In this document: one piece after another, positions 45,212 through 53,982 of the stretch | Layout: each line of letters opens with the position of its first letter | Numbering within the stretch: the first letter of the stretch is position 1 | Assembly (NCBI RefSeq): GCF_036429475.1 | Contig: NZ_CP144125.1 | Span: 2,418,001 to 2,482,000, forward strand | Origin: Halalkalicoccus sp. CGA53 | Lineage (GTDB): Archaea > Halobacteriota > Halobacteria > Halobacteriales > Halalkalicoccaceae | DNA length: 64,000 nt | Direction: 5' to 3' | Program-made: the position numbers and the translations under genes | The notes under the pieces: generated by a model | Databases searched by the model: none | The model's input: the letters and a program-made list of their open reading frames with translations, nothing else | Told to the model about the DNA's origin: nothing

Positions 45212-45766
45212 ATGGGTTTTCACACCTTCCCGGTCGAACGCGCGGACGCGCTCGAGGACGTCTCGCGGTACCGATTTCTCTCGCGGGAGGAGCTCGTGAG
45301 CGCGCTCTCGCCCGACGGGTCGGAGACGCTCTGTGACCTCGGCAGCGGCACCGGCTTCTACACCGACGACCTCGCGCCGTTCGTCGAAACGGTCTACGCA
45401 ATCGACCTTCAGGAGGAGATGCACGCCCTCTACGAGGAGAAGGGTCTCCCCGAGAACGTCGGGACGATCACGGCAGACGTCGCCGACCTCCCGCTCTCCG
45501 ACGGCGAGTGCGACCTCGCGGTGACGGTGATGACCTACCACGAGTTCGCCTCGCCGGCCTCGCTCTCGGAGGTTCACCGGGTCCTCGCTCCCGACGGGAC
45601 GTTCGTGATCGTCGACTGGTCGCGGGCCGGGTCGGGCGAGGACGGCCCGGCGATGGACGAGCGATACGACGCGACGACCGCGGGCGAACAGCTCGCCGAG
45701 GCGGGATTCGCCGTCGAACGGAGCGTCGAACGCGTCGAGACGTTCCTCGTCGTCGCACGGGCCTAG
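45212..45766 (+). CDS. Class I SAM-dependent methyltransferase
   Basis: 184 residues. SAM motif I TLCDLGSGTGFYTDDLA, acidic end of strand 2 in VYAIDLQEEM, motif II around ADVADLPLSDGECDLAVTVMTYHEFA, and LAPDGTFVIVDWS. UbiE/Methyltransf_11 type; the substrate is unknown. It follows the divergent YeeE/YedE gene by 98 bases. The gap after it (45767-46055) holds an isolated TATA-like GTATAAAC near 45860 but no gene. Confidence 0.9.
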   Translation: MGFHTFPVERADALEDVSRYRFLSREELVSALSPDGSETLCDLGSGTGFYTDDLAPFVETVYAIDLQEEMHALYEEKGLPENVGTITADVADLPLSDGECDLAVTVMTYHEFASPASLSEVHRVLAPDGTFVIVDWSRAGSGEDGPAMDERYDATTAGEQLAEAGFAVERSVERVETFLVVARA

Positions 45767-46055
45767 TGGCGCTTCGACCGTCACGTCGTGGGTTCTCTAC
45801 AGCACACTCCGCGAGAAAGAACTGTGGTCTGACAGAACCGGTCCGAGTGAAGCAGAGGGTATAAACGGCGCGGGAGTACCGACATCCACGCCGGACAATC
45901 GATAGGTTGGTTGCGGCTCGTTCTCGCCCGGCCCTCGAAATCGGCTGTTTCGGCGGGTCGGCCGAGAGATCTGTGGTACCGAGACGGTCGGTGTTCACAA
46001 CCGACTCTGCGAAACAGTCCGCTGAGAACCGTCCGTAGACGTACCGAACCTGTCC

Positions 46056-46509
46056 TCATCGCTCGCTCCGTTGGCCGGATACCGCCTCGATCTGGAACTC
46101 CCACGCTTGAATGTCTCGCATCGGTTCGGCCTCGGAGAACAGGCTCGGATACCATGCGTTATCGCCGATCGCCGCTTCGATATCGTCCCATTCGTCGTCA
46201 GCAACCCGACGGAGTCTCCCTGATGCAACGACGCTCCGCCAATCATGCTTCGAGACTACTTCGTAGGTGGTGAAGCTGGCTCTCTCGGTTCGCTCGGCGA
46301 ATCGCTCTTTTTTTACTCTGTTCACCCACACGCAGAAATACGAAGAACAGCCGAGATTCTCCATCGTAGCCGAACGAAACCGGAACGCCGTACGCTTCCG
46401 TTCCGTCTGTGAGGGAAAGCACTCCGAACCCTTGACTACGCAAGAACCGATCGATTCGCTGGTCACCCATCTCGATACCCTGCAGTTCAGCAAGAGTTTC
46501 TGGCGCCAT
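46056..46509 (-). pseudogene. Pyridoxamine 5'-phosphate oxidase-family (PPOX) gene with one frameshift
   Basis: From ATG 46509 the frame reads MAPETLAELQGIEMGDQRI ... FLRSQGFGVLSLTDGTEAYGVPVSFGYDGESRLFFVFL, then shifts out. Deleting one base from the T7 run at 46308-46314 (A7 on the coding strand) restores ERFAERTERASFTTYEVVSKHDWRSVVASGRLRRV through to the stop at 46056, a 150-residue split-barrel flavin-binding protein of normal length. Either a sequencing/assembly indel or a real mutation. Substrate unknown. Confidence 0.75.
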
Positions 46510-46827
46510 CTCTCCTTCAGCGGTACGATGTCAGTACATGAATCACTTTGGCTGCGCAACGCTGGCCACCAACGACCTATACGACCACTGTACCTGCCGA
46601 TTCGGTCAGGATCGTGCGAGGACGATTTCGATGCCACGTACGCACCCAGCATCGCGCACGGCTGCGAAGAGACGAGTTGGATTCGGTAGTCTCCTCACGG
46701 GGGAGAGACACGCACACCGTCAGGGTCGACGCACCACTAGTACGTCCGAGAGAGACACGGTGTGCTCCTAGGTCTGTGTATCACTCTCGGGACAAGCGTT
46801 ATTCGTGGGTCCTCGCGAGCGCGTAGT
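46510..46827. other. 318-bp intergenic gap, lower GC, no gene seen
   Basis: Between the PPOX start and the rubrerythrin-like mini-gene. Several short frames exist in it, but none has codon use or a domain like its neighbours. No clear repeat or RNA gene found. Confidence 0.45.
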
Positions 46828-46971
46828 ATGTTCGGAACCGACCCGTACAGCCCGACGGCCCCGTACTACGAGTGTCCCTCCTGTAGCGAACGAACGATCG
46901 GACGGGAGCACCTCGGTCGCTGTTCGTCCTGTGGGAGCCGCGTACGGAACCTCGCGGTCGCCCGGGAGTGA
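46828..46971 (+). CDS. Rubrerythrin-like zinc-ribbon mini-protein (47 aa)
   Basis: ATG at 46828 (MFGTDPYSPTAPYYECPSCS). Two knuckles, CPSC and CSSC, 18 residues apart, form a zinc ribbon like the rubredoxin-like end of rubrerythrins, and the end RVRNLAVARE matches the haloarchaeal mini-protein family I remember. Possibly a protein- or RNA-binding regulator. The longer upstream frame is not supported. Confidence 0.78.
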   Translation: MFGTDPYSPTAPYYECPSCSERTIGREHLGRCSSCGSRVRNLAVARE

Positions 46972-47052
46972 GACCGGTCGCTGTACGCGAAGCGGAGTCC
47001 ACCGACTACCCCGACCACCCCGTTTTATCGAGCGCCCGTCCGTAGTCGGGCT

Positions 47053-47511
47053 ATGAGCCTCGACGTCGAGACGCCACCGCCGCCGGTCCTCCAGGAGGTC
47101 GACCCCGCCAGCTACGACGACGTGGAGGTCGTCGCCGACACCGACTACCGACGCGAGGAGCTGAGCGAGTTCCTCCGCGAGGGCGCGTGGGACGATGCCT
47201 GGGACAGCTGGTCCGAGGACGCCCGGATGACCGAAGCGGAGTTCGAGATCGCCACCGACCTCGACCTCGTCGAACGATTCGACTTCTTCTGGGACTCGTT
47301 CGCTGACCGCGTCGGCTACCACGCCCCGGGCATCCCCGAGGACTGGAAGGAACGCGAACTCCACCCCGATCTCGAGAGTTGGGCGACGGTCTCGTCGATC
47401 AACGCCGGGCTCACCGAACTCGGCCAGGTCGTCTGCGACGTACTCAAAGACGAGTACATCGACTGGGAGTCGGAGTACGAGGCACCCGACGACCTGCCCG
47501 ACTTCTCGTAG
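47053..47511 (+). CDS. Conserved haloarchaeal hypothetical protein (152 aa)
   Basis: Strongly acidic, Trp-rich soluble protein: MSLDVETPPPPVLQEVDPAS, then FLREGAWDDAWDSWSEDARM, DLDLVERFDFFWDSFADRVGYHAPGIPEDW and a helical end SINAGLTELGQVVCDVLKDEYID. I recall close versions in other haloarchaea but no known domain. The start at 47053 is the first ATG after a possible TATA (TTTTATCG, near 47025). Confidence 0.75.
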   Translation: MSLDVETPPPPVLQEVDPASYDDVEVVADTDYRREELSEFLREGAWDDAWDSWSEDARMTEAEFEIATDLDLVERFDFFWDSFADRVGYHAPGIPEDWKERELHPDLESWATVSSINAGLTELGQVVCDVLKDEYIDWESEYEAPDDLPDFS

Positions 47512-47605
47512 CGGGGGAGGGCAGTGCCGGTCGGCTCGACGTCTCTGACACCGTCTCGACGCTCCAATCCAGCACGCTCTTTTCCGCCGGGAAGGTACTC
47601 CGGGT

Positions 47606-48052
47606 ATGACCGACCTCTCAGACACCTACATCCAGAACCGGGAGATGGTCCAGCCGAACCACGCGAATATGCTGGAGACCGCCCACGGGGGGAACGTGCT
47701 CAAGTGGATGGACGAGGTGGGCGCGATGAGCGCGATGCGCTTCGCCGAGAACGCGTGTGTCACCGCCCGGATAGAGGGCGTCGACTTCGAGCGGCCGATC
47801 CTCGTCGGCGACACGGCGTTGATCGAGGCGTACGTCTACGACGCCGGCGAGACGAGCGTCCGCGTCCGGCTCAGGGCGTACCGGGAGAACCCGATGACGG
47901 GCGAGCGCGAGAAGACGACGGAGTCGTACTTCGTCTACGTCTCGATCGACGAGGAGCGCCGACCCACGCCGGTGCCGGCACTCACGACCGCGAGCGACGA
48001 GGCGAGGGAACTCCGGGAGGAGGCGCTCTCCGGCGAGCGGGCGGTGGACTGA
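47606..48052 (+). CDS. Acyl-CoA thioesterase (hotdog fold)
   Basis: 148 residues. Hotdog family pattern: VQPNHANMLETAHGGNVLKWMDEVGAMSAMRFAENACVTARIEGVDFERPILVGDTALIEAYVYDAGETSVRVRLRAY. The NHANMLETAHGG...D segment with Asp at ~37 fits the YciA/BACH acyl-CoA hydrolase group. It would release CoA from acyl-CoA in the cytoplasm. Single gene, convergent with the TackOD1-like gene. Confidence 0.9.
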   Translation: MTDLSDTYIQNREMVQPNHANMLETAHGGNVLKWMDEVGAMSAMRFAENACVTARIEGVDFERPILVGDTALIEAYVYDAGETSVRVRLRAYRENPMTGEREKTTESYFVYVSIDEERRPTPVPALTTASDEARELREEALSGERAVD

Positions 48053-48063
48053 GTTCTAGGTAC

Positions 48064-49038
48064 TTACTTCCAGCCGGAGACGTCGAGCGAGGAGGCCAGC
48101 CGTTGCATGAACGACTCCGTCGACCGGGGCTCGTCGCTGACACGGTAGCTGTGTTCGAGGCCACCCTCGCCGTCGGCGGTCATGACCGTCACGTCGACCT
48201 CCGAGAGACGCTGGGAGACGGGTTCGCCGACGACGCCGCTGGTCGTCACGAGGATCGGGTGTGCCGAGAGCGCTCGCGCGGCCTCGATCAGGTACTCGAC
48301 GTCCTCTACGGTCGGCGTGTCGTGGACCTCCGCGACGATGCGGTTGTCGAGGAAGTTGTCGACCGCGTAGACGTGGACCGGGTAGTCGGTGCCGTCGTCG
48401 GCGGTGACGACCGCGTCGATCGTCGTCTCGAACCGCCGCTCGGTGAGCTCGGCCGCGATCGACTCTCGCGCACGGAGCTGGTCCGCCAGCCAGCGCTCGC
48501 CTCGCGCCCCGAGCGAGTAGATGTAGAGCACGCGCTCGTGCGAGTCGCTCGGCTGGCAGACGTGCAGGCAGTCGCGACAGCGGAGCCGGTTCGCGGGCGT
48601 GTCGAACCAGCTCTCACAGCCCTGACAGACGTATCGATCCTGGCTGGCGAGCGTCTCCTCCGAGACCCCCCGCTCGCAGCCGGGACAGACGCCGTTTCTG
48701 TACGACTCCTCGACGTCGACGGTGCCGCACTCGGTGTGCTCGACGAGCGTCGTCTCGAACGCCTCGATCGAACCACAGGAGGGACAGGCCGAGGAGTACT
48801 GCATCCCCTCGGTGAGACACTCGGGGCAGACGTAGACCTTCGACTGGAACTCCCTGTCGAGGACCCCCCGGTCCGCGAGCCCCTCGAGGACGATCACCGC
48901 GCCGTCGTCACGGTCGTCGAGTAACTCCTCGGCGTCCGGATACGACACCTCCCCCGCGTCGCTGATCGTCGGCTCGTACCTGCGTTCCCCACCCTCTCCG
49001 AGCGTGTCGACGAGTTGTAGTGTTCCCGGCGAGACCAT
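48064..49038 (-). CDS. Multi-zinc-ribbon protein, TackOD1-like
   Basis: 324 residues from ATG 49038; a TTG at 49053 is also in frame. A TATA-like CTTAACC ~30 bases upstream supports the ATG. Zinc knuckles in series: CPECLTEGMQYSSACPSC, CGTVDVEESYRNGVCPGC, CQGCESWFDTPANRLRC RDC (residues ~75-170). The C-terminal third is an alpha/beta domain (YLIEAARALSAHPILVTTSGVVGEP) that resembles restriction-endonuclease-like or receiver-like output domains. I associate the whole with TackOD1 (thaumarchaeal output domain) proteins. Function unknown. Confidence 0.7.
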   Translation of the reverse strand: MVSPGTLQLVDTLGEGGERRYEPTISDAGEVSYPDAEELLDDRDDGAVIVLEGLADRGVLDREFQSKVYVCPECLTEGMQYSSACPSCGSIEAFETTLVEHTECGTVDVEESYRNGVCPGCERGVSEETLASQDRYVCQGCESWFDTPANRLRCRDCLHVCQPSDSHERVLYIYSLGARGERWLADQLRARESIAAELTERRFETTIDAVVTADDGTDYPVHVYAVDNFLDNRIVAEVHDTPTVEDVEYLIEAARALSAHPILVTTSGVVGEPVSQRLSEVDVTVMTADGEGGLEHSYRVSDEPRSTESFMQRLASSLDVSGWK

Positions 49039-49226
49039 CCTTGCGAGAGTCAAAGCCCCCGGACGGTTAAGAAACTGCGTTCGTATAACTGAAAATAGTA
49101 GTTCTCACCGAACTGTTTTTCGGGACCCGAGTACCTCGATCCCCTACGATCCCATATTTCATCCGTCGTTTCCCATCGCGCGTCTCGTCCGACATGGCTA
49201 AAAGCGGCGCGCGACAACCACGGGTG

Positions 49227-50939
49227 ATGACAGGGCGACCCGAGACTGCGACGGCCGGCGGCGAGGGGTCGGTCCGGGTCGTGGGGACCGCACACGTCTC
49301 CGCCGCGAGCGTCGAGGAGGTCGAAGCGACGATCGAGGCGGAACGACCGGACGTGGTCGCGGTCGAGCTCGACGAGAACCGCTACCGGCAGCTGAAAGGC
49401 GACCTCCCCGAGGACATCGACGCGGCGGACTTACTCGAGGGAAACACGGTCTTCCAGTTCCTCGCCTACTGGATGCTTTCGTACGTCCAGACCCGTCTGG
49501 GCGAGCGCTTCGATATCGAACCCGGCGCTGACATGCGCGCGGCGGTCGAGACCGCAGAATCGCTCGGACTGGGCGTCGCGCTCGTCGACCGGGACATCCA
49601 GACGACGATCCAGCGCTTCTGGGCGCGGATGACGCTCCCGGAGCGACTGAAACTCGTCGGTGGCCTCGCCGCGGGCGTCGCCGATCCGCGGCTCGCGGCG
49701 ATCACCGCTGGAGCCGGCTTCGGCGCCTTCTTCGGCATCCTCGCGACCTTCGTCGCCGCGCTGTTCGGGATCGACCCGCTGGCGGGACTCGCGCTGGGTG
49801 AGGGCGTCCTCCGCGCCGGCGGCGGCCTGATCCTCGGCGCCGTTGCGGGCCTGCTGCTCGTGCTCCTGGTCCCGGCACTGAGCCGATCCCTCCCCCTACT
49901 GGCCGGGACGATAGCGCTCGCGGGGGTCGGAACCGCGGCGGTCGCCGTCTCCGGCGGCAGCCTCGGCCCGTTCGCCGACCCCGAGACGTTCGCCTCCACC
50001 GGCGCGTTCGCTCTCCGGGGGCTCCTCGGCGCGAGCGCGGGGCTCGCGGTCGGACTCGCGGGCGGGCTGCTGTTCGGCGTCGCGCTCGGAAGCGGTCCCC
50101 CCGAGGGGGACTTCGACGAGGAGTTCGACATCGACGAACTGACCGAGCGAGACGTGGTCAGCGCCATGATGGCCGAGTTCAGGCGCTTTAGCCCCGGCGG
50201 CGCCCACGCGCTGATCGACGAACGCGACGCCTACATCGCGCACAAACTCCACGCGCTGCGCGCCGATGGCTACGACGTGCTCGCGGTCGTCGGCGCGGGC
50301 CACCGCCAGGGGATCGAACGGTATCTGGAGAACCCCGAGACGCTCCCGGCGATGGAGACGCTCACGGGCACCGCGAAGAGCCGCCGGTTCTCCCCGTACA
50401 AGGCGATCGGCTACGCCATCGCCCTCGGATTCCTCGCCTTCTTCGTCCTGCTCGCGCTCGGCGGCGTCCAGGACGGCTTCCTGTTGAGGGTGTTCGCCGC
50501 CTGGTTCCTCTTCAACGGCATCTTCGCCTTCGGCATGGCGCGGCTCGTCGGGGCCCACTGGCAGAGCGCGGGCGTCGGCGGCGCGGTCGCCTGGCTCACC
50601 AGCATCAACCCGCTTCTGGCACCCGGCTGGTTCGCGGGCTACGTCGAACTCCGACACACCCCGGTCAACGTCGCCGACATCGGAACGCTCAACGACCTGC
50701 TCGCCGACGAGGCGAGCGAGATGAGCGAGGTGCTCTCGCAGATGCTCGAGGTCCCCCTCTTTCGGCTGATCGCTATCGTCGCGATGACGAACGTCGGGAG
50801 CATGATCGCTACGTTCCTCTTCCCGGTGGTGGTGCTGCCGTGGCTCGCCGCGGACATCGGGGGCGTCGGCGCCGTCGGTGACCTCCTCGTCCAGGGCGCG
50901 AGAAACGGCGCGGAGCTGCTCTGGGGGCTGGTCGCGTGA
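49227..50939 (+). CDS. TraB/PrgY family membrane protein
   Basis: 570 residues from ATG 49227; an ATG at 49194 adds eleven residues. A CTAAAAG box ~27 bases upstream favours 49227. The TraB domain starts GSVRVVGTAHVSAASVEEV and has VVAVELDENRYRQLKGD and ALVDRDIQTTIQRFWARM; GHRQGIERYL ends it. Then come about eight hydrophobic helices. TraB proteins, related to TIKI proteases, may be metal-dependent peptidases in pheromone or signal processing. It overlaps an M50 protease gene by four bases, which hints at joint proteolysis. Confidence 0.9.
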   Translation: MTGRPETATAGGEGSVRVVGTAHVSAASVEEVEATIEAERPDVVAVELDENRYRQLKGDLPEDIDAADLLEGNTVFQFLAYWMLSYVQTRLGERFDIEPGADMRAAVETAESLGLGVALVDRDIQTTIQRFWARMTLPERLKLVGGLAAGVADPRLAAITAGAGFGAFFGILATFVAALFGIDPLAGLALGEGVLRAGGGLILGAVAGLLLVLLVPALSRSLPLLAGTIALAGVGTAAVAVSGGSLGPFADPETFASTGAFALRGLLGASAGLAVGLAGGLLFGVALGSGPPEGDFDEEFDIDELTERDVVSAMMAEFRRFSPGGAHALIDERDAYIAHKLHALRADGYDVLAVVGAGHRQGIERYLENPETLPAMETLTGTAKSRRFSPYKAIGYAIALGFLAFFVLLALGGVQDGFLLRVFAAWFLFNGIFAFGMARLVGAHWQSAGVGGAVAWLTSINPLLAPGWFAGYVELRHTPVNVADIGTLNDLLADEASEMSEVLSQMLEVPLFRLIAIVAMTNVGSMIATFLFPVVVLPWLAADIGGVGAVGDLLVQGARNGAELLWGLVA

Positions 50940-51559
50940 GCGGAGGCGGGCTCTCGATCGCCGATATCCGGTTCAGCGGGCGCGAGGTCCGCGACCTGCT
51001 CGCCGCCTGGATCGCCCTCGGGGCTGCCTTCGCGCTCTTCTTCGGCGGCGGCGCGGGTATCCTCGCCTTCCCCGCCGCCTTCCTCGTGCTGTTCGTGATC
51101 AACTTCCTCACCGCGGGCGTCGGCTTCCTGCTGCACGAACTCGCACACAAGGTCGTGGCGATCCGCTACGGACAGGTCGCGGAGTTCCGCGCGGACTACT
51201 CGATGCTCGCCATCGCCATCGTCACCGCGCTCGCGGGCTTCATTTTCGCCGCCCCGGGTGCGGTCTACCACCGGGGACGGATCACGGCGCGAGAGAACGG
51301 GATCATCGCGGTCGCGGGTCCCGTAACGAACCTCCTCCTTGCGGTGGTCTTCGCGCCGCTCCTGTTCGGGTCGGGGGTCGTCTACGAGGTGGGCCGCTTC
51401 GGCGTCGGGATCAACCTCTTTCTCGCCGCGTTCAACATGATCCCGTTCGGCCCGCTCGACGGGAAGAAGGTGCTCGCCTGGAGCAAGGCGGTGTTCGCCG
51501 TCGTCTTCCTCGGGAGCGCCGCACTCGCGCTCGTGGCGTTGCTGGTGTTGCTGTTCTGA
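50936..51559 (+). CDS. Site-2-protease-like membrane metalloprotease (M50)
   Basis: 207 residues from GTG 50936 in a GTGA overlap with the TraB stop. Active-site HELAHK (HExxH) at ~65 in a membrane helix (NFLTAGVGFLLHELAHKVVAIRYGQVAEFRADYSML), and the third ligand region NMIPFGPLDGKKVLAW (NxxPxxxxDG). About six helices, no PDZ or CBS domain. It should cut membrane proteins within the bilayer. Coupled to TraB. Confidence 0.92.
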   Translation: MSGGGLSIADIRFSGREVRDLLAAWIALGAAFALFFGGGAGILAFPAAFLVLFVINFLTAGVGFLLHELAHKVVAIRYGQVAEFRADYSMLAIAIVTALAGFIFAAPGAVYHRGRITARENGIIAVAGPVTNLLLAVVFAPLLFGSGVVYEVGRFGVGINLFLAAFNMIPFGPLDGKKVLAWSKAVFAVVFLGSAALALVALLVLLF

Positions 51560-51568
51560 GCCCACTGG

Positions 51569-52393
51569 CTACCGACGCGCGGCGAGCACGTACGACTCCA
51601 TGGGGGAGACGACTCCATCGTCGTCGGTGTAGCCATCGAGTCCGTCTTTCACCTCACGAAGGAGGTCCGCTCGAACCCCGCGCCCTACCGCAGCGATCGG
51701 CTCGGCGAGCGGCGAGCTGGCCGCCTCCCGACGGACGAACTCCTCAATCGAGGGATAGCGGACGGAGCCGACCTCGACGGCGATCGAGACCTCACCGAAG
51801 CCCACGTCACGGGCGAGCCGACGAAGCTCGTCCCCGTCCCACGCGGGGAACGGCGAGCGCATCATCGCTTCGGCCTCCTCCCCGACGTATCGGCCCAGGG
51901 CCTCTGCCAGCACCACGTACCCGGGCTGGTACTCGAGCGGTCGCCAGACGCTAAGGGCCGCCCGTCCATCCGTCTCGAGGACGCGACGCATCTCGGCGAG
52001 CGCACCGGCGGGGTCGTCGAAGAACTGGAGCGCCTGTTGGCAACAGACGACGGTGAACCCCTCGTCGGAGAACGGGAAGTCCGTCGCGTCTCCCTGTCGC
52101 CACTCGATCGGAGGCTGTGCCTCGGCGGCCCTCTCTGCCACCGCGAGCATCCCCTCGTTGATGTCTATCCCCGTGACGGTTCCACTCTCGCCGACCCGCG
52201 AGGCGGCACGGCGCGCCACGATACCGGTCCCACAGGCGACGTCGAGGACCCGATCGCCCTCTCGGACCTCGGCGACGTCGAGGAGTCGCTCGGCCCACGG
52301 CGCGAAGATCGGTGGCACGAGATACCGTTCGTACGCCTCGGGGGCGCTTCGGTCGAGTTGCCAGCCAGCCGGTTCGCTCGTTCGGTCACTCAC
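51569..52393 (-). CDS. Class I SAM-dependent methyltransferase (UbiE-like)
   Basis: 274 residues. Motif I GDRVLDVACGTGIVARRAASRVG, GIDINEGML, DATDFPFSDEGFTVVCCQQALQFF, and RRVLETDGRAALSVW. The N-terminal SAPEAYERYLVPPIFAPWAERLL is typical of small-molecule methyltransferases. Substrate unknown; it is convergent with the M50 gene (stop 9 bases apart). Confidence 0.9.
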   Translation of the reverse strand: MSDRTSEPAGWQLDRSAPEAYERYLVPPIFAPWAERLLDVAEVREGDRVLDVACGTGIVARRAASRVGESGTVTGIDINEGMLAVAERAAEAQPPIEWRQGDATDFPFSDEGFTVVCCQQALQFFDDPAGALAEMRRVLETDGRAALSVWRPLEYQPGYVVLAEALGRYVGEEAEAMMRSPFPAWDGDELRRLARDVGFGEVSIAVEVGSVRYPSIEEFVRREAASSPLAEPIAAVGRGVRADLLREVKDGLDGYTDDDGVVSPMESYVLAARR

Positions 52394-52503
52394 GTTGTTT
52401 CACCCGGGCGGGAGTACGCTCGAGGGGGAAGTATAACTGTCCCGTGAAATATTTCAGGCCCTGAAAGCCGGCGCCCTCCCTGCCTCCGGTCGAGTCGATT
52501 CGG

Positions 52504-53322
52504 TCAGGGAACCGACTCGACCGAGAGGAGGTCCGCCGCCGTCTCGAGGGGTCTCGCTTCCGCGCGATACCGCCCGTACTGTGACTCGGCCCACCGGTAG
52601 AGTTCGGTCGACCCCGTATCGACGAGCGACCGTAACGCCCCCGACTCGTGATCGTAACAGCAGAGGCTCACCCTGTCGTCGAAGAGGCAGATCCCACAGC
52701 GGTCGTCCATCGGGAGATCGTCGTGGAGCAAGACGGTGTAGTTGTCTCGTGTCGCCGCTTCGACGACGGTCTCTTCGTCCCACGAGAGGAGCCCCTCGAA
52801 GACCGCGGGTGGGTAGACGTACTCGCACTCGAGGTCGTCGAGCGCGCGGTCGAAGAAGGACTCCAGGTTCCCCGACTTCAACATCGCCATGCCGAACCCG
52901 CGCATCGTCGTCGTCCCCTCGAGCAGCCCTGCGAGGCGTTCGACGGGCTCGTAGGGGTAGCCGGGACCGGGACGTGAGAGCACCACGTCGGTGAACATCT
53001 CGACGCCGAAGCCGTCGATCCCGTGTGGGAGCCAGGGCCAGACCTCGCGGATCCGTCGCTCGACCGTCATCGCTTCGGAGAACGCCGCGAACCGATCGGC
53101 GACGAACTCCCCCAGGGTCGTCAGCTCGTAGGTGGCGTCCTCCCGTTCGATCCAGTGGCGGTCCTCGAGGTCGGTGAGGACCCGGCCGATGGTCGGCGAG
53201 GAGGCCCCGGTCGCGGCACGAAGCTCCCGTCGGTCCCGAGAGTGCTCGTGCAGCGTCTCGAGCACCCGCACGCGATGCTTCGAGCGAACGAGAAACGCGA
53301 TGTCGTCGAGTGTCGCGTCCAT
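52504..53322 (-). CDS. Winged-helix regulator with FilR1-like sensor domain
   Basis: 272 residues from ATG 53322. N-terminal HTH (residues ~5-65): DDIAFLVRSKHRVRVLETLHEHSRDRRELRAATGASSPTIGRVLTDLEDRHWIERED. The C-terminal ~150 residues (VYPPAVFEGLLSWDEETVVEAATRDNYTVLLHDDLP, CGICLFDDRVSLCCYDHESGALRSLVD) match the FilR1 middle-domain type found in many haloarchaeal regulators. The ligand and target are unknown. It lies alone, 110 bases from the next gene. Confidence 0.83.
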   Translation of the reverse strand: MDATLDDIAFLVRSKHRVRVLETLHEHSRDRRELRAATGASSPTIGRVLTDLEDRHWIEREDATYELTTLGEFVADRFAAFSEAMTVERRIREVWPWLPHGIDGFGVEMFTDVVLSRPGPGYPYEPVERLAGLLEGTTTMRGFGMAMLKSGNLESFFDRALDDLECEYVYPPAVFEGLLSWDEETVVEAATRDNYTVLLHDDLPMDDRCGICLFDDRVSLCCYDHESGALRSLVDTGSTELYRWAESQYGRYRAEARPLETAADLLSVESVP

Positions 53323-53472
53323 GTGCGAGCTACACGGTACCACACGATAACTGTTCGAGGCGACCGCCGCGTGCCGACCGACAGGTCTCCGGCTCACGAA
53401 CTGCGGATACGGACTCGAAACCCGGGTCGGAGTCGTGGGGACTCCGGCGGTGTCGGTTCCCGCCGACGCGTG

Positions 53473-53901
53473 CTAGCGCCCGCCGATCATCAACACCGGC
53501 CGAGCGCTCTCCCTGAGGATCTTCTGGGCGACGCTCCCGAACACGACCTTCCCGGCGGGCGAGCGCCGGCGGTAGCCGGCGACGACGTACCGGGCGTCGT
53601 GTTCCTCGGCGTACTCCGCGACCGCCTCGCCCGGCTCGCCCATCAGTCCGACCGGCTCCGCGTTCTCTACACCTGCCCCGTCGATCGCCCGCTGTGCCTG
53701 CTCCTTCGCGAGCGCGCGCACTCGATCGATCTCGACCGGCTTTCCCGTGTCCTCTGTGCTCGCCCGCTGGATGTCGAGGAACTCCCCTCTCGTCAGGACG
53801 TGGACGACGTGGAGCGACTCGCCCGCCATCTCGCCCAGAGCGGCTGCCTCCTCGACGACCTCCCCGGCGTGGTCCGATCGGTCCGCGGCGACGACGATCA
53901 T
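53473..53901 (-). CDS. Universal stress protein (UspA family), second
   Basis: 142 residues from ATG 53901 (MIVVAADRSDHAGEVVEEAA). The end YVVAGYRRRSPAGKVVFGSVAQKILRESARPVLMIGG carries the Usp G-x2-G-x9-GS ATP pattern with Arg substitutions (GYRRRSPAGKVVFGS). It is unlike the first Usp at 39.6 kb in having no acidic insert. Reading further upstream on this strand is antisense to purM and rejected. Confidence 0.9.
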   Translation of the reverse strand: MIVVAADRSDHAGEVVEEAAALGEMAGESLHVVHVLTRGEFLDIQRASTEDTGKPVEIDRVRALAKEQAQRAIDGAGVENAEPVGLMGEPGEAVAEYAEEHDARYVVAGYRRRSPAGKVVFGSVAQKILRESARPVLMIGGR

Positions 53902-53982
53902 ACCGATCGTACATCTACTAGCTACTTCTAGCTTCCCGCCGGAGACGGTGTGCTTTTGCCCCCCGCTCGCGGGGGTTGAGCC

